This document shows positions 1 through 8,118 of a stretch of DNA of 38,742 bases, piece by piece. Position numbers and translations under genes: made by a program. Under the pieces are notes generated by a model that saw only the letters and a program-made list of their open reading frames with translations, was not told the origin of the DNA and did not search any database. Position 1 is the first letter of the stretch. Every line of letters starts with the position of its first letter. This stretch comes from CANHCC01 sp040381555 (GTDB lineage: Bacteria > Bacteroidota > Bacteroidia > J057 > RFSG01): assembly GCA_040381555.1 (NCBI GenBank), contig JBEIHC010000014.1:1-38742 (forward strand), written 5' to 3'.

Positions 1-975
1 CGCCACTCCAGGATATTCAGGAAGCCATTCGTCTGCCAAGGCGATGCCTCCTCTGTCCAAAATAGAGATAATTCCTGGCAAGCGAGGAGCTAATCCTGAT
101 AGAATAAAAGCAACATCTGTTAAATACACCCATTGGGTTTTATGGGGCTTTTCTTCCGGGAAATCCGGTTTTCCTATTCCCTCAAACCAGCGATTCTGAA
201 ACCATGCAGCCGCCACAAATTGAACCTCTCCTTGGTACCCTTTTTCCAATAAGAATAAAATCTCTTTACATTCATGTTGAGTGGAAAGGATCCAAACTTC
301 TTTTACTCCGGGAAAAATTCGAATGCCTTCCCTAGGGTCAAATAAAGGCGAGAGCTTTAGCAGTACTCGAGGAGATCTGCCTGTTAAAACAGAAAGCAAT
401 TCATTAACAGGAGGGTTTAAGTGGTCCGGGTCTGACAGACGATTTCCGCTTTCCCCTCTTCGATCTGGATCGGCATAAACCAAATCAAAGCTTTCGAATG
501 GGTTTAGGGTAAGCCAAGAAATGACTTCCCCTTGAATTATGCGATACTCGTATCCCAAACAAGTTTGATTATATCGGGCTAATTCAACTAGTTCAGAATC
601 TTTTTCTATACTCACGACCTCCAACTCCTGTTGGCTAAAGTAGCCTGAATCCACTCCCAGCCCTGTATTGCAATCTAAAATCTTTTGGACTTTTAGCACT
701 TCTTTTATGCGACGGGCTTTCCATTGCGCTGTTAGAATACTGGAGCATTGTTCTAAGCCTTTTTCTGTAAATAAACAATTGGTTTCAACCCATTCAGGTA
801 GTTTATGTCGGGCCTTTTGCCGCAAGGAGATTTGTTCTAAAGCTGCTGGTAGATTGAAAGAAGTGCGCTGGTGATATTTGAAAGCAAGTTGATTTACCGG
901 CTCTTGAGCATGCCTTTCAATAAAGTCCATAAAGTCCGGATTAGTCCATAATTCGGGGTTTGGGATAAGATTCAT
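1..975 (-). CDS. THUMP-like / PG_1098-type SAM-dependent methyltransferase (partial, 3' end outside window)
   Basis: An open frame of 325 codons starts at an ATG (975) and runs off the left edge without a stop, so the C-terminus is missing. Residues about 95-110 contain DCNTGLGVDS, a glycine-rich motif I of class I SAM-dependent methyltransferases. Further on come IEKD (an acidic residue that would bind the ribose) and YADPDRR, a motif-IV-like catalytic segment similar to the DPPRR seen in RNA methyltransferase-like proteins, followed by LLKLSPLFD. This order resembles the Bacteroidota PG_1098/THUMP-like methyltransferase family, whose substrate is not firmly established; an RNA target is inference. 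The gene is divergent from the small lipoprotein gene that begins 68 bp away. Confidence 0.75.
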   Translation of the reverse strand, partial: MNLIPNPELWTNPDFMDFIERHAQEPVNQLAFKYHQRTSFNLPAALEQISLRQKARHKLPEWVETNCLFTEKGLEQCSSILTAQWKARRIKEVLKVQKILDCNTGLGVDSGYFSQQELEVVSIEKDSELVELARYNQTCLGYEYRIIQGEVISWLTLNPFESFDLVYADPDRRGESGNRLSDPDHLNPPVNELLSVLTGRSPRVLLKLSPLFDPREGIRIFPGVKEVWILSTQHECKEILFLLEKGYQGEVQFVAAAWFQNRWFEGIGKPDFPEEKPHKTQWVYLTDVAFILSGLAPRLPGIISILDRGGIALADEWLPEYPGVA

Positions 976-1042
976 GCGAGATTCAGGCGGAAATTCTTTA
1001 GGAAATTATGCATAATTAAGCTAATTTAACCGTTTAATTGGT

Positions 1043-1168
1043 ATGAAATCAATGAAAAAAATATCGCTCATCGCTCTGCTGTTGGTTGCAGTAGGAGCAG
1101 GATTGTCCTCTTGTGGTGCTGCAGGCGGCGCTCATTGTCAGGCAAAAAAGACAAGCAATCACCGTTAA
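1043..1168 (+). CDS. very small lipoprotein (41 aa)
   Basis: ATG at 1043 and TAA at 1166-1168 give 41 residues. The N-terminus has a short basic stretch (MKSMKK), a hydrophobic core, and LSSC as a lipobox with the lipidated cysteine at residue 24. The mature peptide would be only about 18 residues, CGAAGGAHCQAKKTSNHR, with a second cysteine and a basic tail. I have the impression that tiny Cys/Gly-rich lipoproteins of this kind occur in other Bacteroidota, but no function is known to me. The gene stands alone between the divergent methyltransferase and ytxJ. A short inverted repeat (CCTGC-AACA-GCAGG, 1174-1187) lies just after the stop and could be part of a weak terminator. Confidence 0.6.
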   Translation: MKSMKKISLIALLLVAVGAGLSSCGAAGGAHCQAKKTSNHR

Positions 1169-1260
1169 TTAAACCTGCAACAGCAGGCAGGTATTGAGTC
1201 TTTTCTATTTCCGGCATTTTATTGCCGTAGGTTCTATTTTGTTTAGATTTTCCCCTGAAA

Positions 1261-1608
1261 ATGGCTTGGATTTCCCTTACTGACCTCTCTCAATTGAAGC
1301 ATATTCAGTTGGAGTCCTTTTCAAAAACTCAGTGTATTTTTAAACATAGTACGCGGTGCTCTATTTCGAGCATGGCCTACGAACGACTGAATCAAAATAT
1401 TGAATTATTATCCAATAGAGCGGATTTTTATTATCTCGATTTGCTCAAACACCGGGATATTTCCAATGCGGTTCAAGAGTTATTCTCTGTTGCCCATGAG
1501 TCTCCACAAATCCTTGTCATCCATCAAGGGGAGTGTATTTTTGAAGAAAGTCATTTAGGGATTCAGCCTAAGGAGATTATGGAACAGATTTCCAACATCC
1601 CTTTATGA
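1261..1608 (+). CDS. ytxJ: bacilliredoxin-like protein YtxJ (monothiol thioredoxin fold)
   Basis: The 115-residue protein carries IFKHSTRCSISSMAYERL (residues 26-43), very like the IFKHSTRCPIS signature of the YtxJ/BrxC family (DUF2847). Cys33 is the single active-site cysteine. Family members have a thioredoxin fold and are proposed to remove bacillithiol from mixed disulfides on proteins, a job done in the cytoplasm. SPQILVIHQGECI near residue 82 corresponds to the cis-proline and strand region. The TGA stop overlaps the purN start as ATGA (1605-1608), so the two genes are probably translationally coupled. I see no functional link to purine synthesis beyond shared transcription. Unlike the usual sequence, serine follows the cysteine where proline is common. 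Confidence 0.88.
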   Translation: MAWISLTDLSQLKHIQLESFSKTQCIFKHSTRCSISSMAYERLNQNIELLSNRADFYYLDLLKHRDISNAVQELFSVAHESPQILVIHQGECIFEESHLGIQPKEIMEQISNIPL

Positions 1609-2192
1609 CCCCGATAAATCTAGCCATCTGGGGTTCAGGCTCTGGAAGCAATGCCCAAGCAATTGTTGATTATTTTTCTGGAAGTGAAGTGGTGAAAGTG
1701 GCGCTGGTAGTTAGCGATGTTTCCGATAGTTTTATTTTAGAAAGAGCCCGAAAAGTGGGGATTCCGGTAAAGTATTTGGATGATTCTGAACGCCGAAATC
1801 CAGAGTGTTTAATTGACCTAATGAATACTTACCAGGTTCAGATGATAGCCTTGGCAGGTTATATGCGAATGGTTTCACCCGGATTCTTGACTAAATTCAT
1901 AGGTCCGATTTTGAATATTCACCCCTCTTTGCTTCCAGCTTACGGAGGGAAAGGAATGTATGGAAACCGCGTACATCAAGCCGTAATAGAAAATAAAGAA
2001 AGGGAAACTGGAGTTACTATTCACCTAGTGAATGAGAAATATGATGAGGGGGAGATTTTATTTCAACAAAAGGTACTTGTTTCTGCTGATTGGAGTGCGG
2101 AAGAATTGGCCAAAGCAGTGCTTAAAGAGGAACATTTCTGGTATCCAAGAATAATCGAAAAAATAGCAAAAAAATTACCGGATAGCCTTTGA
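1605..2192 (+). CDS. purN: phosphoribosylglycinamide formyltransferase (GAR transformylase 1)
   Basis: This 195-residue protein has the PurN layout. An N-terminal strand with GSGSGSN (residues 10-16) binds the GAR phosphate. NIHPSLLPAYGGKGMYG (residues 104-120) carries the catalytic Asn104 and His106, and KYDEGEIL holds the catalytic aspartate at about residue 147. The enzyme transfers a formyl group from 10-formyl-THF to GAR, the third step of purine synthesis. Length is typical of the family. Its ATG overlaps the ytxJ stop by 4 nt, and purH starts 25 bp downstream, so ytxJ-purN-purH probably form one transcription unit. Confidence 0.95.
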   Translation: MTPINLAIWGSGSGSNAQAIVDYFSGSEVVKVALVVSDVSDSFILERARKVGIPVKYLDDSERRNPECLIDLMNTYQVQMIALAGYMRMVSPGFLTKFIGPILNIHPSLLPAYGGKGMYGNRVHQAVIENKERETGVTIHLVNEKYDEGEILFQQKVLVSADWSAEELAKAVLKEEHFWYPRIIEKIAKKLPDSL

Positions 2193-2217
2193 TAAAACTG
2201 TAACTTTGTTCGATACA

Positions 2218-3741
2218 ATGGAAGGGTTACAGGCAATTCGGACAGTACTGATTTCGGTTTATAATAAAACCGGAATGGAGCCTTTATTGGAGGTGTTCAG
2301 ATTGTATTCTGTGAAGTTGATTTCCACGGGAGGTACTGCTACTTTTTTGCGTACTCAAGGTTTTGAAGTGCAGGAAGTATCTGACCTTACGGGCTTTCCA
2401 GAAATAATGGATGGTAGGGTGAAAACTTTGCATCCAATAGTTTTTGGCGGTTTATTAGGCTTGCGGAACGAAGAAAAACACCGCAATCAAATGGCACAGC
2501 ATGGAATTCAACCCATAGATTGTGTTATAGTAGATTTATATCCTTTCCATGAAACTCGCACTAATCCTGCCTCCACCTCTGATGATATAAAAAGTCAAAT
2601 AGATATTGGAGGTGTAGCTCTATTGCGTGCTGGTGCAAAAAATCATGAATTTGTCGCTACCCTCAGTAGCCACAATCAATATTCGAAAGTAGCTGAGTGG
2701 CTAACCAAAGGAAAAGGGATATTGACTCTTGCGCAGCGCAAGCAATTAGCTTCAGAAGCTTTGAGGACAACAGCTCAATATGATGCGGAAATTTCTGATT
2801 GGATGTCTGGAAATTCTTTGCCCTCCTGTGCTGCTGGAGAAAAGTTTGAAATGAGGTATGGGGAAAATCCACATCAGCAGGCTGCTTTTTACGGGAATCT
2901 TTCTACCTATTTTGACCAATTGCATGGGAAGACTCTTTCTTACAACAATCTAAATGATTTAGATGCAGCTTTAGGGTTGATACGAGAATTTCAACAAAAC
3001 TCAGAACCTGTCTTTGCCATTTTGAAGCATACTCAATCTTGCGGACTCGCTGCAGGGGAGAGTGTGTTGGAAGCTTGGGAAAGATGCCTCGCCTGCGACC
3101 CTACTTCTGCTTTTGGTGGAGTCATAGTGTGCAATCAGCCAATTGATTTTGCCACAGCTTCGCAAATAAGTGGACTCTTCTTTGAAGTACTTATTGCCCC
3201 AGATTATTCAGAAGAAGCCTTGGCCCTTTTGAAAGAAAAAAAGAATCGGATTATTCTTAAAGATACGGGAGTAGAATTGCCGAACACTCAGTCCAAAAGT
3301 TTATTGGGAGGTCAGTTGGTGCAAGAATCCGATTTAAGAAAAAATACTCCTTCAGAATATACAGTTGTTTCAGGGTCCGTGGATGTAGGCAATGTGGACA
3401 TTGCTTTTGCAGAAGTTATCGTGAAGCATTTAAAATCAAATGCAATTGCTCTCGTTAAAAATCGACAATTAATTGGCGCAGGTTCTGGACAGACATCTCG
3501 TGTAGATGCCGTGCGTCAGGCAATTGCAAAAGCGAAACAACATGGATTTGAAACAAAGGGATCTGTACTTTCCTCCGATGCATTTTTTCCTTTTCCAGAC
3601 AATTTAGAATTAGCCTTACAAGCAGGTGTTGGGGTCGTCGTCCAACCTGGGGGATCCGTAAAAGACGAAGAAAATATTCAGTTTTGCCAGAAGAATGGTT
3701 TAGCGATGGTACTAACCGGAGTTCGGCATTTTAAACATTAA
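2218..3741 (+). CDS. purH: bifunctional AICAR transformylase / IMP cyclohydrolase
   Basis: About 507 residues, normal for PurH. The N-terminal MGS-like IMP cyclohydrolase domain (residues ~8-145) includes LISVYNKTG, ISTGGTA and DGRVKTLHP. The C-terminal AICAR transformylase domain includes RYGENPHQQA, an LKHTQSCGLA segment with the catalytic Lys-His pair, and SAFGGVI. It catalyses the last two steps to IMP. I chose ATG 2218 over an in-frame TTG at 2206: homologues begin close to the Leu-Ile-Ser-Val-Tyr strand, and the TTG falls inside a -7-like box TAACTTTG (2201-2208). That box could give purH its own short-leader promoter, but no TTTG lies at the expected -33 distance. mreB starts 24 bp after the stop. 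Confidence 0.95.
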   Translation: MEGLQAIRTVLISVYNKTGMEPLLEVFRLYSVKLISTGGTATFLRTQGFEVQEVSDLTGFPEIMDGRVKTLHPIVFGGLLGLRNEEKHRNQMAQHGIQPIDCVIVDLYPFHETRTNPASTSDDIKSQIDIGGVALLRAGAKNHEFVATLSSHNQYSKVAEWLTKGKGILTLAQRKQLASEALRTTAQYDAEISDWMSGNSLPSCAAGEKFEMRYGENPHQQAAFYGNLSTYFDQLHGKTLSYNNLNDLDAALGLIREFQQNSEPVFAILKHTQSCGLAAGESVLEAWERCLACDPTSAFGGVIVCNQPIDFATASQISGLFFEVLIAPDYSEEALALLKEKKNRIILKDTGVELPNTQSKSLLGGQLVQESDLRKNTPSEYTVVSGSVDVGNVDIAFAEVIVKHLKSNAIALVKNRQLIGAGSGQTSRVDAVRQAIAKAKQHGFETKGSVLSSDAFFPFPDNLELALQAGVGVVVQPGGSVKDEENIQFCQKNGLAMVLTGVRHFKH

Positions 3742-3765
3742 TCACTTAAGCAGAGTAACCATTCA

Positions 3766-4788
3766 ATGGGACTTTTTGATTTTTTCTCAACAGAGATAGC
3801 TATCGACCTTGGAACAGCCAATACCCTCATCATGTATAATGACGAGGTGGTTGTAGATGAACCTTCTATTGTTGCCTTAGACCGACAGACAGGAAAGGTG
3901 CTGGCTATAGGGCGAGAGGCCCAGCAAATGCATGAAAAGGTTCATGAAAACATAAAAACAGTTCGTCCATTAAAAGATGGAGTAATTGCTGATTTTACTG
4001 TTGCAGAGCATATGATTCGGGGGATGATTAAAATGATACCTACCGAAAAAAGATGGATTAATACTTCTCACCGAATGGTTATTTGTATCCCCAGCGGAAT
4101 CACAGAAGTTGAGAAACGGGCGGTGAAAGATTCGGCTGAGCATGCAGGTGCAAAAGAAGTATTTCTAATTCATGAACCTATGGCGGCTGCGATAGGGATA
4201 GGAATTAATGTAGAGGAGCCCATAGGGAATATGGTGGTAGATATAGGCGGAGGTACCTCTGAAATTGCCGTAATTGCTTTGTCTGGCATTGTTTGCGATC
4301 AAAGTATTCGGGTTGCAGGGGATGATTTTAATAATGATATTTTAGATTATATGCGCCGGCAACATAATCTACAAATTGGGGAGCGTACAGCAGAGAGAAT
4401 AAAAATTGAAGTGGGAGCCGCGATTCCTGATTTAGCAGATCCTCCGCAGGATATTCCGGTAAGAGGAAAAGATATGATGACAGGAATTCCTAAGACTATT
4501 TCCATCTCCTATAAAGAAGTTGCTCATGCCTTAAATAAATCTATTTCAAAAATAGAGGATGCTATTTTGAGGGCATTAGAACTTACCCCGCCCGAATTGT
4601 CTGCAGATATATTTGATAAGGGAATTCATTTGACTGGAGGCGGAGCATTGCTTCGTGGTTTGGATCAAAGAATTTCGGATAAGACAAAATTACCTGTGCA
4701 TGTAGCAAAAGATCCTTTGCGTGCAGTGGTGCGTGGTACCGGTATCGCATTGAAGAATATCAATCGATTCAAGTTTATTCTTACCTGA
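3766..4788 (+). CDS. mreB: rod shape-determining protein MreB (bacterial actin)
   Basis: The 340-residue sequence is MreB throughout. The N-terminal IDLGTANTLIM (phosphate 1) is followed by DEPSIVALD, VRPLKDGVIADF, CIPSGITEVEKRAV, the nucleotide-binding MVVDIGGGTSEIAVI (phosphate 2) and HLTGGGALLRGLD (adenosine motif). MreB assembles into membrane-associated filaments that orient the lateral wall synthesis machinery. It opens the elongation gene cluster mreB-mreC-mreD-mrdA-rodA. The purH-mreB junction is only 24 bp with no visible terminator, matching the purH-mre gene order common in this phylum. The ATG at 3766 gives the normal MGLFDFFS start. Confidence 0.97.
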   Translation: MGLFDFFSTEIAIDLGTANTLIMYNDEVVVDEPSIVALDRQTGKVLAIGREAQQMHEKVHENIKTVRPLKDGVIADFTVAEHMIRGMIKMIPTEKRWINTSHRMVICIPSGITEVEKRAVKDSAEHAGAKEVFLIHEPMAAAIGIGINVEEPIGNMVVDIGGGTSEIAVIALSGIVCDQSIRVAGDDFNNDILDYMRRQHNLQIGERTAERIKIEVGAAIPDLADPPQDIPVRGKDMMTGIPKTISISYKEVAHALNKSISKIEDAILRALELTPPELSADIFDKGIHLTGGGALLRGLDQRISDKTKLPVHVAKDPLRAVVRGTGIALKNINRFKFILT

Positions 4789-4807
4789 GTGATTACCTCT
4801 TCAGGGC

Positions 4808-5671
4808 CTGGCACGCGTATTTGAAATTCTTTTTCGATTTAAGAATTTTATTCTGTTTGTTTTACTACAGGTTATTTCCTTGTATTTAATTATTCAGGTG
4901 AATTCGCGTCATAATTTTGTATTTGCCGAATTAACTCAAGGGATATCAGGTTCATTTCAGGAAAATCGAGGGCGTGTTTTTTCCTATTTTAATTTGATGG
5001 AGGAGAATCAAAAAATCTTATATCAAATGAAGGAGATTCGGGAAGATTATTTACGCTTACGAAATGAATTGGCAGTGTATAAATACAGACTTCCAATGAA
5101 GCGGGAATATAGGATTGTACCCGACTCTCTCCTGCAGAAAGAGGAGTTTAATTTTATCCCAGCTCAGGTAGTAAATAATTCCTTAGATAAAAGTTATAAT
5201 TTCCTTACCATAAATAAAGGAAGCCGAAACGGAGTAAAAAAAGGAATGGGGCTCATTTCTGATGAAGGGGTATTAGGCCAGATTATTTCTGTCACTGAGA
5301 ATTATTCGTTGGCAATGAGTATTTTAAATAAGAACTTTCGCTTAAGTGCCAAAATTTATCAGGAGAATTTCTTTGGTTCTCTTTCATGGAGTGGCGGAAG
5401 CCCGGAGTACGCGGAGCTCGAGTTTATTCCGCTTCATGTAAATATTCAAAAAGGAGATACCATTGTAACTTCTGGTTTTAGTAGTATTTTTCCAGAAGGT
5501 TTTCGTGTAGGGATTATTGAAGATTTTGAAGAAAAAAGTGAAGATGGATTTTACCAAATTAAAGTAAAATTAAATTCTCGTCCTGGAAATGCCTATCATG
5601 TATATGTTGTTGCGAACCAAAATCGAGTGGAAATAGATACATTGGAAACACGCATATCCGCTTATCAATAA
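4808..5671 (+). CDS. mreC: rod shape-determining protein MreC (start codon unclear)
   Basis: This periplasmic scaffold protein of the elongasome links MreB/MreD to PBP2. After the membrane anchor comes a predicted coiled coil (about YQMKEIREDYLRLRNEL) and the MreC beta domains with LTINKGSRNGVKKGMG and DTIVTSGFSSIFPEGFRVG. The odd point is the start. The first TTG (4880) would cut the hydrophobic anchor in half, because the in-frame codons before it (4844-4879) encode NFILFVLLQVIS, the rest of the expected single helix. The frame is open back to 4793 but has no ATG, GTG or TTG there; CTG 4808 or ATT 4826 are the available rare starts. A conservative annotation would be 4880-5671. Confidence 0.85.
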   Translation: MARVFEILFRFKNFILFVLLQVISLYLIIQVNSRHNFVFAELTQGISGSFQENRGRVFSYFNLMEENQKILYQMKEIREDYLRLRNELAVYKYRLPMKREYRIVPDSLLQKEEFNFIPAQVVNNSLDKSYNFLTINKGSRNGVKKGMGLISDEGVLGQIISVTENYSLAMSILNKNFRLSAKIYQENFFGSLSWSGGSPEYAELEFIPLHVNIQKGDTIVTSGFSSIFPEGFRVGIIEDFEEKSEDGFYQIKVKLNSRPGNAYHVYVVANQNRVEIDTLETRISAYQ

Positions 5672-5683
5672 GAATTATTCAGC

Positions 5684-6202
5684 ATGCCTAAGTTATTGTT
5701 ACAACCTCTTTATGCTGTTTTGTATTTAGCGCTTCAGGCAGCCTTGTTTGGGCAAATGATTGTATTTGGGGTAGCTTTACCGCAAATTTATTTATTGTTC
5801 TTAATTATGCTCCCGATGCAACTTAATTTAGGTTGGTCTTTAATCGTGGCATTTTTTTATGGCTTAAGTTATGATTTATTAACACAGACAGCCGCCACTG
5901 GCGTAGGTTCTTTTGCAGCTGTTTTTTTGGTCGCGCTAAAAGAATTATGGATTCAGGTTTCTGTACCTAAAATATATTACAGCACACGAGAAGATTTGGA
6001 CTTTCAGTCTTTACCTTTAAATCATATTCTATTTTATATGATACCCCTATTGTTCTTTCATCAGATTATCTTTTATTGGGTAGATTCCTTTGGTATGGAT
6101 GGGTTTGGGATGGTGCTACTAAAAGCAATTTCAGGCACGGTCTATACAGGCTTGTTGTCCGTATTGATTTTAGTTTTATTTTATTCTGGCAAGAAAAAAT
6201 GA
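5684..6202 (+). CDS. mreD: rod shape-determining protein MreD
   Basis: A 172-residue, very hydrophobic protein with about five predicted membrane helices. A characteristic MreD-like segment, FFYGLSYDLLTQTAATGVGSF (about residues 63-83), has the acidic residue and small residues typical of the second to third helix. MreD is an inner-membrane part of the elongasome that works with MreC. Start ATG 5684 lies 12 bp after the mreC stop. The TGA stop overlaps the mrdA ATG as ATGA (6199-6202), which supports translational coupling. Sequence conservation in this family is low, so the call rests on topology, size and position between mreC and mrdA. Confidence 0.9.
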   Translation: MPKLLLQPLYAVLYLALQAALFGQMIVFGVALPQIYLLFLIMLPMQLNLGWSLIVAFFYGLSYDLLTQTAATGVGSFAAVFLVALKELWIQVSVPKIYYSTREDLDFQSLPLNHILFYMIPLLFFHQIIFYWVDSFGMDGFGMVLLKAISGTVYTGLLSVLILVLFYSGKKK

Positions 6203-8118
6203 ATGATCTTAAAGTCAGAGGTAAAATATTTCTGGGTATTATTACCGCAGTGCTTTGCATTTATATAGTTCGTTTATTCTTCCTGCAAGTGATCAGTTCT
6301 GATTTCTCAGCCACTGCAAGTAAGAATCTTATCAAGAAGATTGTATTACAACCTGCCCGTGGGATTATGTATGATCGAAAAAACAATATTTATGTAACCA
6401 ATACGCCTATTTTTGATTTAATGGTGGTGCCAGAAGAATTGAAATTTCCTGATAGTGCTACATTGGGAGATGTATTTGAATCCACCTTGCAAATTCCAAG
6501 AGAAAATATTTGGAAAAATATAGAAGCAGCCAGAAAATACAATCGTAAAAAACCCTCTTTGTTAGAAAAACAAATAGATGCTTTTCGATTTACAACCCTA
6601 CAAGAAAAATTATGGGAGTTTGAAGGAATTAATACAATAGTTCGGAATACTCGGGAGTATAAATATCCTGCTGGCGGTAATTTTTTAGGTTATATCAGTG
6701 AGGTTTCCAAATCTGATATTGAAAAGAATGAGTATTATTCCCAAGGGGATTTAATTGGGAAAATCGGAATTGAACGCAATTATGAGGATTTATTAGGTGG
6801 GCGAAAAGGGATTAAATCCGTTATGGTGGATGTACATGGCCGCGAAGTCGGAGTATTTGACGATGGTAAACATGATGAAAAACCAATAAAGGGAAAGGAT
6901 ATACAAATTAGTATAGATGCCGAATTGCAGGCTTTTGCAGAACAATTGATGGTTAATAAGATTGGTAGTGTTGTTGCCATTGAACCCTCTTCAGGAGAAA
7001 TTCTGGCATTTGTAAGTGCGCCATCCTATGATCCCAATTTGTTATCTGGGGGGATTTTGCCTCTCAATTATAAAAAGTTAAAACAAGATTCTACCCTTCC
7101 TTTATTTAATCGGCCATTGATGGCCATGTATCCTCCTGGCTCGGTGTTTAAATTGTTAAATGCATTAGTTGCACTAGAGGAGGGGATTGTTACTCCAGGG
7201 ACAACTTTTGGTTGTGCAATGGGTTTTTTACGAAATGGAGGGCGACCAGCCTGCCATAGTCATCCTTCGCCCACCAATGTGAGTGGGGCTATTCAGTATT
7301 CATGTAATGCCTATTTTGCCTCTATTTATATAGAAATGCTCAATCATTCCAAATATAAAGATGTATACGATGGTTATGAAACTTGGAGAAAATACATGAC
7401 TTTATTTGGCGCTGGTCGAAAAATTGGAATTGATATTCCTAATGAGAAGCCAGGTATGCTTCCTCGAAAAGCCTATTATGATAAGATTTATGGTGCTAAT
7501 CGGTGGAAAGCCATGACCACTCTTTCGAATTCAATTGGGCAAGGCGAAGTATTAATGACCCCCCTTCAGATGGCCAATGCTGTAGCCTGCATAGCGAATC
7601 GAGGATATTATGTGCAACCTCACTTTTTAAAAAAAATCTATGAAGGGAATCGAGCGGAACGCGAGACCTTTATGAACTTTGATACTATTCGCATTCCTAT
7701 TCGGCGTGAGAATTTTGAAATTGTAGTGGATGCAATGGAACAGGTGGTGCTCGCAGGTACTGCGCGATCTGCATGGCTACCTGATATTTCAGTATGTGGT
7801 AAAACAGGAACAGCCCAAAATCCACATGGGGAGGATCACTCAGTATTTATAGCATTTGCCCCCAAAGAAAATCCAAAAATTGCTATTGCGGTAATTGTAG
7901 AGAATTCAGGTTATGGTGGAACCTGGGCAGCCCCGATTTCCAGTCTGGTTATAGAAAAATACTTGAAGCGTGAAATTGTCGATCAGGCAAAATTGCAGAG
8001 AATCCTCGATGCCGATTTTATTCGTAAACTCAATGTGAGTAAACCGAAAAAGGTTACGGTAAAGGCTCTTAAGCCTGCACGGCTAGAAACAGTTAAAACA
8101 AATGCCAATGGAGCGTAA
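6199..8118 (+). CDS. mrdA: penicillin-binding protein 2 (elongation transpeptidase)
   Basis: About 639 residues: an N-terminal anchor (IFLGIITAVLCIYIVRLFFL), a PBP dimerisation domain, then the transpeptidase. Active-site motifs are present: PGSVFK with Ser315 as nucleophile, SCN at 368-370 and KTGTAQ with Lys535. PARGIMYDRKN near the start of the periplasmic part is typical of class B PBP2. It cross-links peptidoglycan during lateral growth, in complex with RodA. The true start is ATG 6199, in an ATGA overlap with mreD; an earlier in-frame start at 6076 would lie inside mreD. The 3' end overlaps rodA by 17 bp. Confidence 0.96.
   Translation: MNDLKVRGKIFLGIITAVLCIYIVRLFFLQVISSDFSATASKNLIKKIVLQPARGIMYDRKNNIYVTNTPIFDLMVVPEELKFPDSATLGDVFESTLQIPRENIWKNIEAARKYNRKKPSLLEKQIDAFRFTTLQEKLWEFEGINTIVRNTREYKYPAGGNFLGYISEVSKSDIEKNEYYSQGDLIGKIGIERNYEDLLGGRKGIKSVMVDVHGREVGVFDDGKHDEKPIKGKDIQISIDAELQAFAEQLMVNKIGSVVAIEPSSGEILAFVSAPSYDPNLLSGGILPLNYKKLKQDSTLPLFNRPLMAMYPPGSVFKLLNALVALEEGIVTPGTTFGCAMGFLRNGGRPACHSHPSPTNVSGAIQYSCNAYFASIYIEMLNHSKYKDVYDGYETWRKYMTLFGAGRKIGIDIPNEKPGMLPRKAYYDKIYGANRWKAMTTLSNSIGQGEVLMTPLQMANAVACIANRGYYVQPHFLKKIYEGNRAERETFMNFDTIRIPIRRENFEIVVDAMEQVVLAGTARSAWLPDISVCGKTGTAQNPHGEDHSVFIAFAPKENPKIAIAVIVENSGYGGTWAAPISSLVIEKYLKREIVDQAKLQRILDADFIRKLNVSKPKKVTVKALKPARLETVKTNANGA

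Noticed and set aside
508..520. GCTTACCCTAAA-like 11-12-mer inside the methyltransferase gene, also near 11824 and at 34698
   Set aside because: These match only the core of the 17-bp repeat, lie in normally coding sequence, lack the spacer and tandem partner, and could be chance; only a genome-wide count would decide.
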